A DNA stretch of 64,000 nucleotides from Erythrocercus mccallii (taxonomy: Eukaryota > Chordata > Aves > Passeriformes > Dicruridae). Where the stretch lies: positions 372,001-436,000 of the forward strand of contig VZRG01000533.1 in the NCBI GenBank assembly GCA_013397435.1. The letters are read 5' to 3'. The translations under genes and the position numbers were made by a program. Positions 39,683-50,029 of this stretch are shown piece after piece; within the stretch, counting starts at the first letter, position 1, and each line of letters opens with the position of its first letter. The notes beneath the pieces are model-generated. The model searched no databases. It was given only the letters and a program-made list of their open reading frames with translations, and was not told the origin of the DNA.

Positions 39683-39755
39683 GGATAATGAGAAAGGAAA
39701 CTGAGCCACAGTGGAAAAGTGACACAAAGTGGGAATAGTCTGAGCTAAGCCCCCT
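39683..39755 (-). repeat. Possible MIR-like SINE relic
   Basis: GATAATGAGAAAGGAAACTG, AGCCACAGTGGAAAAGTGAC and a GTCTGAGCTAAG end resemble the antisense MIR core (GATGAGGAAACTGAGGCACA, AAGTGACTTGCCC). Confidence 0.45.
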
Positions 39756-39844
39756 CAACTAGAATGGAACTTGCAATGTTATGCCAGATGATTTATACAT
39801 GTTAGGCATCCATGGCTAAAGGTTATTCTCATCCCACTATCCTG

Positions 39845-39862
39845 AAAAAAAAAAAAAAAAAA
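39845..39862. repeat. Poly-A run
   Basis: A-run of 18. Confidence 0.9.
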
Positions 39863-39984
39863 GTGGCTAGTCTGTGCTCAGCACCTCTATGTAAAAGTTT
39901 TAAAATTTTTTGTGTCAGCAGCTGAAATTAAAGTGAAATATATCTGTCCTCTCTGTATCTCATGAAAAACACACATTTCCTTTT

Positions 39985-40085
39985 TTCTTGTTATACAAGT
40001 CAGATGGGGAGTGACTTTGTCTTTCCCAAAGTCATCCAACTGGTAAGGCACAGAGCCGCATTTTCAGGACAGAACATGTGGGGAA
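39985..40085 (-). repeat. MIR-like (CORE-SINE) relic
   Basis: GTGACTTTGTCTTTCCCAAA, GTCATCCAACTGGTAAGGCA and CAGAGCCGCATTTTCAGG match the antisense MIR core (GACTTGCCCAAGGTCACACA, GCTGGTAAGTGGCAGAGCCG). Confidence 0.6.
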
Positions 40086-42487
40086 GGGCATTTAACTCCC
40101 CCAAAGTTGCTTGCAAATTACTTTGGCTTTGTGTGGAGAACATATATGTTAACATAAAGTAGAGTGTGAACCCAAGGAAAATGAAGACAAACACTGACAG
40201 CTGGCCAATCTTGCCCTTCTTTACTGTGTTTGCCTCAAATATAGTATGTTTGTAAGAATGTGTGAAATACTTCTGAAAATAACAGTTATACTCTGTTTAG
40301 TTTTAACAAGCAAAGGAACGTACAATTTACAATCCTTTTCAGAAGGATCTGATTTACTAAAATTCATGGAGAGATGTCAGCAAATTTCTAGGAGGAGTTA
40401 AAAACCTAACTTAGTCAATAGCCTGTGAATTTTGGAACTGGTGTATTTCATTTGATTTTTTTCTCGCATGTCCAAGGTCAGAGATTTAATAATTTATTTT
40501 TAATTTTTATCTTCAACTTAATGTTTCCCAAAGAATCAGACCAATGCTTATACCATACACAGTATCTTTCTTCCAACACTGGGGCGTTACCACATTCCAG
40601 AAGGACACCGAACAACAATTTCTTTTTCCCATCAAGCCAGGCTGCAGAGGAGGGAATCTTTGCCTCCTGCATCCCAGCAGTGGCTGGCAGCCTGTCTCTC
40701 TCATCCTCCTCTTAGGGAATTTTGAGGACGAGATTCACACCACTAGGATACAATGGACATATGCTGCAGGGCTCATCCCCAATTAAGGAAGACCAATTAT
40801 GGTAAGTCAGATCTTTGTCCTTCAAATACACTTCCGTTATGCATCCCCAAGCCCTTACCTTAATATTTAATATACTGCCAGCATAGGGAGGGTCCACTGG
40901 AGCTTTCAATTGCAAAAGTAGAAACTTTGACTGAAAGACAATAGTTATCCTGAAGAGCCTTTTGCTTTAATTCATTGTGTGAGAGGATTATATTGATTTT
41001 AATAAGCTTAGGATAAGCAACATCCTGGAGGATGTACATCACAGATTTTCTCATGAGATTGAAAACATCTTACCTTTCATTATTGCCTGTAATTAGTGCC
41101 AAATGGTTGCCTTAGAGTCATTGTTCTTACAGATGACACCTATCAGTGTCATCACTGACAGCTTTTTAGACTTTCGACCCTCCTTGAAAGTAAGGCATTG
41201 TATGAACTGTAAATTGCTTTGACTAACTGGTAGCAAGTAGGAGATGTTCGGGACAGTCGGGTGTGTCCTAGCAGGATTACATGGCATTTGCAGACATGGA
41301 GGGGACTCCCTTGTTCCAGACCTCCATGGTCACCTGTAACCTCTCTGAACTGCAGCAGCTGCAGCAAGCAGCCCCAGTGATGGTGTCTGGTCCCATTGGC
41401 CTACAAAGTTGGCCCAGGAAATCTAAGAAGCCGTCAGCAGTATTATCCTTCCTCCCTCTCCCCCCTGCTTGACTTCCACATTCTGATGGCTGTTTATGAG
41501 CTCAGCTGTCATTCTTTGCACCAGGGAAAGATAGATGGGACACACCAACCCCAACCTAAGTGACCTTTGGATGTGACAAGATTTTTAGGTCAGTCCTGCT
41601 AAATGGAAGCCTTGGTGTATCAAGGCTCGCCTCAGGGTGAAATTTCCAGTGAATTTATTATCTCCCAATGCCCTTTGGACTGCTTCCCACCATCAAACAC
41701 CATGGCAGCATTCAGAACAGGAAGAAATACATTAACTGGAATCTGATCGTTTTAAAAGGTTACAGCTGCCCAAATATAATTTAATTTCATACTTGCCCTT
41801 TGAGGGTTTGGTGTATATTTTCATTTTATGACTGCAAATGATAAAGCTCTTAAGATTCCAGGCAATAAAAAGGAAAAGGGGGGGAAGAAAGTATTTTAAG
41901 GGTTAGACGTCTATTCAGTTCATAGTCAATGAAGAAAGCGACAAATCAGCTTTTCTAAAAAATTTGAACATTTCCTCAGTTTTTAGTAGCCATTTCTTTC
42001 CACACTTGATGGGTAACAATACCTTTTAGTGAAAACAAACCTGTAATGCCACCCAGTGTGATATGAAAGAAACATTTGGTGTGCAAGCATCTACCTATCC
42101 TACATCCCTTAAGGACTTGCTTCAGAGGAGCAATTAATGGGAAGTAAAATAAAGTAATCTGGGTGAACTGTTGCAAAACAAACAAAAAAAATAAAAGCAA
42201 TGAGACTTGAGAAATGCTTAAATCTAACCAGAGTACTTTGTGTTTTAACAGAGTAGGCCATGGTTCCTTCTAGAATCTTTTCTGACTTCTTCTGTCTGAG
42301 CCCAGGTTATGTACACAGGTCCATCTCCCCATGCCCACAGAGCAGGGAAAGAATCAGGCTCCTCAACACTGATTTTGGGACAGCGTTCAGTTTGGTTGCA
42401 GTCCCACACCTGTGTGATAACAGAATTCTAAAGAACAAGCATGCAGGATATGACGTGCTAGCCCACAACAGGAAAAGCTGGGAAGAA

Positions 42488-42568
42488 AGCTGGTTGAACT
42501 CACAGCTTTGACACCACAATTCCAATGATCTGAAGTCTCAGTTCTGTCAGACAGAAGTACAAACAAAG
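42488..42568. repeat. 81-bp dispersed direct repeat, copy 1
   Basis: This segment starts AGCTGGTTGAACTCACAGC and ends AGTACAAACAAAG. It is nearly identical, with four mismatches over 81 bp and no gaps, to 46933-47013 in the same orientation. Homology stops sharply on the left side. This copy carries a perfect 7-1-7 inverted repeat, TTCTGTC A GACAGAA, at 42542-42556. On the minus strand it reads open as ...LQIIGIVVSKL then a stop. I do not recognise it as a known transposon. Confidence 0.9.
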
Positions 42569-43129
42569 TCCTTGCTGATACAGATGTTGATGCTCACTCT
42601 CTCTTTTTCCCCACTTAAAGTGAAAGCAAACACTGAAACACAAGCTACCAACCAAATGTGAGTTTGGCCAGCTTGGACTAGAGGTAGGAAAAGCTAAGCA
42701 CTTGTGTCTCTCATTGTATCCAATGAAAACTGTGTCACCAAATGAACAGCACCTCACATCAAACAGTCTGACTGAATTTTGACACATTTGTGGGGTTTCC
42801 TTTCCCCACAACAGAACATGGGAAAAATGAAATAGCTGCGGAAAGGAGGAACGATTAAGCGCGAATGTTGCATATCCCATTTTCAAAGCCACCATAAGAA
42901 ATTAATTATTGCTGGGCTCCCAAATCCCTTCAGGGCTCCTTAAAAATCTTTCCCAAACACACACACTGATACGCAGTGCCCGAATTACTCTCACCATCAC
43001 TGTATCAGAGCAGTGTACAGCAAGGAGCAAAGCTGCCATGCTAATGGGATAAGTAGGGATGGTAGCCCTGAAAGGAACTGTGTTTCTAGGCAGCTATTGG
43101 CACAGCAGGAGAGTGAGTCAAATCAAATG

Positions 43130-43672
43130 CCTGAGGGAGGGGATTCTGCCCCTCTGCCCTGCTCAGGACAGACCCGACCTGCAGCGCTGCCTCCAGCCCT
43201 GAAGTCCCTGCGCAGGAAGGACTTGGAGCTGACAGAGTGAGTCCAGAGAAGGTCACGAAGATCACAGTGGGAATGAAGCATCTCTCCTACAAGGAAATGC
43301 TGAGAGAATTGGGATTGTTCAGCCTGGAAGAGAGAAAGCTTTGGAGTGACCTAAATGTGGCCTTCCAGTACCTGAAGGGAGCCCACAGGAAAGATGGAGG
43401 AGCACACAGTTACAAGACAAGGGGAAAATGGCTTTTGAACTGACAGAGTGGGTGGAGATTAGATATTAGGAAGAAATTTTCCAGTGGTAAGGCACTGGAA
43501 CAGGTTTCACGGGGAAGCTGTGCCTGCCCCATCTCTGGAAATGTTCTAGGCCAGGTAGGATGGGCAGCCTGGTCTAGTAGAAAGTGCCCCTGCACACAGC
43601 AGAGGGGTTGGAAACAGGTGATGTCTAAGGTCTCTCCCAACACAGACCATTCTGTGATCCTATGATTCTGTG
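43130..43672 (+). mobile_element. CR1 LINE, 5'-truncated 3' end
   Basis: The sequence follows the avian CR1 3' end throughout. It opens with GGGAGGGGATTCTGCCCCTC and a GCTCAGG-type block, has a GAGTCCAGAGAAGG block, then TTCAGCCTGGAAGAGAGAAAG, a two-residue-phase purine-rich stretch (AGGAAGAAATTTT), CACTGGAACAGG, and the terminal TTGGAA / AAGGTCTCTCCCAACAC / TTCTGTGATCCTATGATTCT motif. CR1 elements retrotranspose by priming at the 3' end, are usually 5'-truncated, and lack a poly-A tail; this copy fits. It contains only the last part of ORF2 and the 3' UTR, so it encodes nothing active. It lies antisense to SOX5. The exact 5' edge is uncertain; homology may begin as early as 43090. Confidence 0.92.
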
Positions 43673-43709
43673 TACTGCTTACCCTCAACTCCAGTAAGCC
43701 CTAGTTTGT

Positions 43710-43790
43710 AAAAAAAAAAAAAAAAACAAAAACCAAAACAAAACAACAACAACAACAACAACAAAAACAACAAAAAACAAAAAACAAAAA
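43710..43790 (+). repeat. A-rich / (CAA)n simple repeat
   Basis: A run of about 17 A is followed by CAA units and A-runs separated by single C. It starts 38 bp after the CR1 terminus. CR1 has no poly-A tail, so this is a separate microsatellite. Confidence 0.95.
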
Positions 43791-46385
43791 TTGGAATACT
43801 GAACAAATACAAATGCAGAACTACTGTGGAGAAAGTAAGAGATTTTTAAGGACAGTTTAACCTACTACAAAATGTAGCACACCTATTAGTGTTTCTAACA
43901 TGATTTTTTTTGATTTTCAGAAGTTTAGAGTTTAATGGTAAAATCTACATGAGAGATAAACTAGGACTTCAGCCATGTTCTTGCGCCAAATTCAGCTAGA
44001 ACCATTTGGTTCCCTGAACAAAATAAATATGCTGCTGTATTCTACGGTAATGGCCTAAACCACTTCAATAACACTATCACAAGCTGTACTGTTGTGGTGT
44101 TTTAACAGAGAACACACTGTTATAAAGACTGTTTTGAGCCATAGGAGGGGAAAGAAAGAGAAGAGGATTTGTTGCCAGGTGCCATTTTCACACTCCAGCG
44201 CGGGGAGAGGAGTAACCTGCAGAGTTGCCATTTCACCTTCAGAAGGGCAGAGAGGCACTGGTGCTGCTGCCCAGGTGTGCTGAGGGACCATCATCCCTCC
44301 CCAGCCCTGCATCTACGGGGAGACACACAGGAATGATGCTTTTTTGGACCCCTGAGCCTATCAGGGAGGGGCACAAGTACCACCTCCATGGCTCCCCATG
44401 TCTCTGCAGGATTAACCTCATCCCCCTGAGCACAGACTGGCAGCCCCAGGCCCCTCTGGGAGAAAGAGATACTGCACCTATAGGAAGGAGCTGGAAAAAG
44501 CCACTCCACAGCAGTCCCCAAAGACAATTTGGCTCACCTCAATATGCCACAAACAGATTGCCCCTGTCAGTGGCTGCTGGTGCGGGATGTGGCACAGCTG
44601 TGGTTCCTAAAGCAAAGTACAGCTTGCGATACAGCGAGGAGCTTCTGCTGCAATGCAGATTTTAAATAGAGAAATACCTCTAAACAGCAAGACACAGAGG
44701 TGCAGATGTAGGTGGGAAACGCTTTTGAAAATCTCACTTTCTACTACCATGACAGCATTTAAAACTTTCTTACTGCTTTCCTGTTGTATTGATAATCACA
44801 GGATACTGTCTTCTAAGCTTCCCTCAGCTTAAAAACACACACTTTTTAAAAACCATTTTTCTTTCTTGCACACATGCCTTTTCTTTTGCTTTTTAGCTCC
44901 ATTTGTATGTTTGCCCATTAAGGAAAGACAACTCACCCAGCAGCTTTCTGACAGCCCTGCTCCCTGTAATTCCAGAGTCTGCCAGCCTTCAAGACAGATG
45001 ACTTAACAAATTTGCAGCATATTTCCAGGCAGGTATCTCATCTGTGACGTGAGCAGTCTCTGTGGCTAAGGGTTAAAGAATGTAAATCCAGTAGTCTGCA
45101 GTACTTTTCTCCTTAGTTATCCAATGAATGGAACAGAAACAGACCACTGGTAAAAATGGCAAACAAATAAGGCAGTAATGCAAAGTGAAAGGGCTACTCA
45201 GAAGCTACTCTGGGAATCGAGACTCCAGTGAGCAGAGCTCATGAGACTGCCAAATTTAAAAGCTAGTTTTCAAGACTACTAGGAGCTACAGGCATTGTTG
45301 CCTCCAAATTTTCTTGTTCAGTTAGATCTTACAAAATTCATTGGAGCTGAAAGCATTAAGAACCTCCAAAAAGAGAAAAGGAATTTGAGTAAACTGAGCC
45401 TACACATTGGGGAAAAAATTGCACTTTGACTTAACTTCAGGAACAAGCTTATGCTATCCAGGCACAACAGAATAATTAAGTCTAACACTGTGAAAGCTGC
45501 ATCTCCAGATACTAGGTATCTTCTACTGGGAAAAGTTCAATTGATGACTTTGGAAACAAAAACAGTACAAGCCTCCTGACCTCAGTGGTTTGTTGTCTAA
45601 CACTTTGATCTACAGTCTACAGTAATTAGGTATTTCAGAGTTTCAAACTGTGCCTAATATTAGCCCCCATTCATAAAAGGGTGATCAAATATCCTGGCTG
45701 CTAACAGTCAAGCCTGGCAAGGAATCAGATTTAATAAAAGAAAGGGTAAGAGTTCAGAAACTTCTAAAGGCTTGCACTGTTCCTGCCATACGCAATTTAT
45801 ATCACAGGCCAGTGATGCACTCCTCGTGCACACATTTACTATTCTGTTTGTTTACTTCTACCCCGTTCTGCCTTGTCAACTGGAAAGGACCTAAACTTTG
45901 GACAAAAAAGGAATGGTCATAAAATAGACTGAAGTAAGAAATAAGACATAAATCAAAATTCTTACACATTCATATACCAATCTGCATCTAACAGCAAACC
46001 ATGTCACCTGACCTAGGTACAACAGAGAGAGCAAGACTTCAAGAGAGAATTTCTAGTGCCATGTTTTTAGGATGAATAATTGTGGTAATTTGATTAGAGG
46101 ACCTAATGAAGTAAGTATGTATCACTAAGTACTTAGTTTGTGTAGGTTTGCCAGTGTTTCTCCCTGTTGTTTGTAGCATTGCTCCACAAGCACTGGAGTG
46201 TGCGCGGATCACTGATTTGCAGTTTTCCTGTGCGTCTGTCTGCCATCATATTCTGCTGGGGGACTGCAAATACACACTACTGGCAGAGCTCAGCATGAAG
46301 ACAATGAACTCCAGAGATATTCAGAAGAATTTCCCAGTCTGACTGCAGCTTCCATGTTTTACAGGAGCCCCGTAACGCCCCAGTT

Positions 46386-46496
46386 TGTGGTTTCAGAGCG
46401 AGTTCCCCCACAGCCAGCCAAGCTCCACTCCGTGTGGTTTCCCCTCCTCTCCCCCCACCGGACAGTTTGCTCAGGATTATACAATCTGATTTGCAT
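46386..46496. promoter_or_regulatory. Candidate enhancer: two RUNX sites and an octamer
   Basis: TGTGGTTT (RUNX consensus) occurs at 46386-46393 and again at 46433-46440. A perfect POU octamer ATTTGCAT follows at 46489-46496 inside an AT-rich near-palindrome. The block between is C-rich with a few CpG. Motif evidence only. Confidence 0.3.
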
Positions 46497-46932
46497 GATT
46501 ATATAATCTTCTTTTCAGCAACATCCCTCTGAAAAGAGCAAACAACATAATAGGAAAAGCAGTAGCGTAAGCCAACTCTTTCAAAACCCAGTGTCTGGAA
46601 TGTGCAAAGGACACAAAGTAGAGAGAGAAAAAAAAAGTTTTTGTGGTTCTGTTACCAGATTTTTCATACAGACCTTTCTCAAGAGCATTAATTCCCAATG
46701 AATGTAAGCCATGAAACAATGTGAAACACAAAATCTCACAGAGCTGCACTGCTGCCAGTATAGGAAGGGAAACACCTCAAGGTATGTATAAGGGTTGTTA
46801 TTTACTTCTTTCATAACAGAAGTTACTTTGGGGCAGTGTAAGAACTCTCAGATGTTTTTTCCCCACCCTGGCTTACAACACTGGCAGGCAGGTGCTGCCA
46901 CTGCTGCTATTTTGACAATGGTTTTGTCTTGC

Positions 46933-47013
46933 AGCTGGTTGAACTCACAGCTTTGACACCACAATTCCAATGATCTGAAGTCTCGGTTCTATCACACAGA
47001 AGTACAATCAAAG
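46933..47013. repeat. 81-bp dispersed direct repeat, copy 2
   Basis: This is the partner of 42488-42568, 4.4 kb away in the same direction. Substitutions lie at TCTCGGTT (A to G), CTATCACACAG (two changes) and CAATCAAAG (A to T). These changes break the inverted repeat found in copy 1. It is preceded by TTTTGTCTTGCAG, which looks like an acceptor on the plus strand, but SOX5 runs the other way. Confidence 0.9.
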
Positions 47014-48532
47014 ATGCCTCCACTCCTTGTCTCTTCTTTGAAACACTTCCGACTTTGTCTTAGGACATTGTATAAATGAAGACTGTCATATTCCAGTCTG
47101 CAAACAGGCTCTTCTGCTGGCTGCTAAAACTACTTATGATGTCAGTTACTTCAGCAATATTCATCTAAAATTAATGCCTTATAAATAATCAAGGAGTAAT
47201 CTGCTTCCGTCTGTCAGGCTAACCCCAAAAAGAAACAAGTGTAACATTTTTGCAAGAGAAAAGAAATTAAGGATGACCTGACCTCACAAGCACGCTTGCC
47301 AGACAGTTCCACACTCTTCCCTGCGTGACCTATTTTTCCCTGCTCACACCATGGAGATGTTTCAAACAAATAGCCGGTAATTTCGGCTGCTTGGAACACA
47401 GAAGGTTGCCACCCAAGCCAGTTGGGCATCTTAATGGCTTTGTCAGGTTTCCAAAAGTTTTTAGTGACTTGTTATCTCTTCTCCAGTTGAAAGAGAGCTC
47501 TATTTAACTAATCCATGAAGGTCAATGTTAAATGTCTCACTTTCCCAAGAATTAGGATACTGGCTATGGATCATGGCCTAACATTTTGTTGCATATTACA
47601 GTGTGTGAATGGCCCGTATGAAAAGCATGCTGAGTACATAGATGGTTTTTTAGTTAAAACATAAGGCTAGGGAATAACTTACAGCTAAATAAACTTGACT
47701 TGGAGCTTAAGTGTTTATCTATAGAGTAAGTTCCAGTGCTACAATACTTCCAACCTGCTTTTGAAAGCTGCTCAAAACTACTCCCTAATAAATTCCTGTA
47801 AGATTCAGAGAATATTTGTTTCTATTGCTGGAATCAGATTCTGTACCAGTTATCAAGATCTCCATCAGCTGTAGCATGAACCACTGAACACCTGTGGGTT
47901 TTCATCTCTTCCACTTGAGAACTCCAAGACTTTCTTAGCAGAGACAAAGACCAATGTATCATGACAGAACAGTCTTCCTAAAACAGGTTAACTTCTCTGA
48001 GACAACTTTCAGATCCATTTAAAGGATTAATGGTACCCTAGCAGAAAATCACTGAGTTATATTATGATCAGATATACATGGTCACTTCAAGAAAAAGGCA
48101 CAGAAATGGTTACCTTGTGCCAATTCATGAGAAGAGAAATCTTGTGGCAGAGGGCAAAGGAAAATGGAAACAACACATGTGATGTGGTTTCAACAACACA
48201 AGTGATGAGGTGAAAGAAAAACAGGATAAATGAGTGCATATGGAAGATGAGGCAAAGGTTTGCTGTCCTTATGCTGGGGGCATATATGTAGAGAGAACAA
48301 CATGAAGCTCAAGGCTGGTAAATAGGAAATAACATGGAAAAAATGTGCTATTTCCATTGTCCAAATGTCAAATGTCTTCTAGGAATCCAGAGGGTGGGGG
48401 GAGGAGGAGTAATAGCTGTATAAGCATCTTGGAACAGGTTCTTCTTCTTTCCTGAAAACTGCCGGGCTCTGACTCTGGCCCATGTGAGCTCAGGAAAGTC
48501 AGAGAGAATGCTGCCTGCACTTTTTCCAGGCT

Positions 48533-48621
48533 ATTTGCATATGTTCCTTAGTATGCAGAATGTCTCTGTATGTAATTGAATTGTTGTTTTTGCCTCTATT
48601 AATACATATGCAAATGAGTCA
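48533..48621. promoter_or_regulatory. Candidate enhancer: paired octamers with SOX and AP-1 sites
   Basis: ATTTGCAT at 48533-48540 and ATGCAAAT at 48608-48615 are perfect POU octamers in opposite orientation. ATTGTT (SOX) lies between them at 48580-48585. TGAGTCA (AP-1) at 48615-48621 overlaps the last base of the second octamer. Motif evidence only. Confidence 0.35.
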
Positions 48622-50012
48622 CTCCTGCAGCTGTGCTGTATTAATCATATGTGTGCTTCTGTCTGTCTGCCCTGCAGGCTCAGGGTCGGAGGGAGGGGGA
48701 AGAGGGAATTCAGTCTCTTTAACCTAGAGGAAAACTCATTCATGCAGACAGAGGTCTGCTAGCAAACAGCAGGCCTGAGTTACAACTGGAAGGCAGACAG
48801 GCTGGTCATTTTCCAGTCTTTTTTCATTTTTCATAGATATGGATGGAATCTGAAAGTTATGCAGAAAGGGCTGTTAATCTAGATAAAATGGATATGCTAC
48901 CTCTGCTAATTCTTTCCCCTGGAGGGGGGAGGGAGTTTTAATTTGACAACCCACAGAGTAGCCATGATATTGTTTTACCATGTGTATTTACTGCCTGTAA
49001 ATGTCCACTGTGCATGTGCTCAGATATTCACAGTGCTCAATAAAACACAAAGCATTTCTATGTAGTCTGCTGTAATCACTGCTTTTCCTAAATTGATTGG
49101 ATTCTGATAAAATTATGTGATCAAGCTTTTCACTCAAATGTATTTTAATAGAATATATTGAGTTTAGCCATAACATTGTGTAAGATTCTATCAAAGGCAA
49201 GAATGGGCTATTTAAATGCCAACTACAAAACACATTTACCCACCATGAAGATTTATTTGAGCTGTGTTCTGTGGTTCATGCTTTTACACAATCTACCACA
49301 ATCTCTAGTTTTCAGCAGGTATCCAGAATCTGAGGAGTACTTGCATCCTGGTGTTGCAGTGCTTGCTTCTGAATTAACTGAGAGAAACTTTTTCCATTTA
49401 AAAATGTGGGGATTTTTCAGAGATGCTCTTGGCTACCAATAGCCTCTCACCCCACAGCTTACTTTTTATAGTTTAACGAATATCTTAAGATCATCACTAA
49501 GACTTCATAAAAGACCTTGGAAAGATAAAATTTTTTGAAGACAACTTACCCCAGAACAACACAGATCTTCACCTTGGTTAGATGGTTGTAGCTTCTTTTA
49601 TATGAAGAGTTCTGGGTCCTACATTTTTCTAGCTGAAGGATTCTGGTCTTCACTGATCTCTTTTGAAATAGCCATCTTGGCTATCCATATGCAGTACAGG
49701 TGGCCAATAGCTAGTGGCCAACACATTCACCAAGTAAGAAGTGGTGGACAGAAGCAGAGAATATAGAATCTGCATAATGCAACAATTTAAAAAACTATTT
49801 TAAAGGGCATCCAACAAAAAATGTTGCTTTATTACTCCTTTCATTATTGTTGTGATGGCCATAAGAAACAGCACAGCCATACACTGAGCTAATGGCAGAT
49901 GGACAACTGCCACCTTTTGGTTATGCTAATGAGAAATGGCACTTTTCATGTACTTGGTTGGTTTTTTCCAACACTTGGTTGGTGTGTGCTCACAGTGAAA
50001 AACTAATTCTAC

Positions 50013-50029
50013 TTTTTTTTTTTTTTTTT
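50013..50029. repeat. Poly-T run
   Basis: T-run of 17. Confidence 0.9.

Noticed and set aside
41281..41472. Plus-strand frame with SELQQLQQAA, resembling Gln-rich transcription-factor text
   Set aside because: The run comes from CTGCAG repeats; no further similarity and no splice or conservation support.
42500..42895. Minus-strand open frame of 131 codons overlapping the first 81-bp repeat
   Set aside because: Only the repeat part is shared with the second copy, where the frame holds a stop; no family recognised.
44225..44665. Plus-strand open frame of 146 codons
   Set aside because: Somewhat GC-rich intron; residues look random and no family is recognised.
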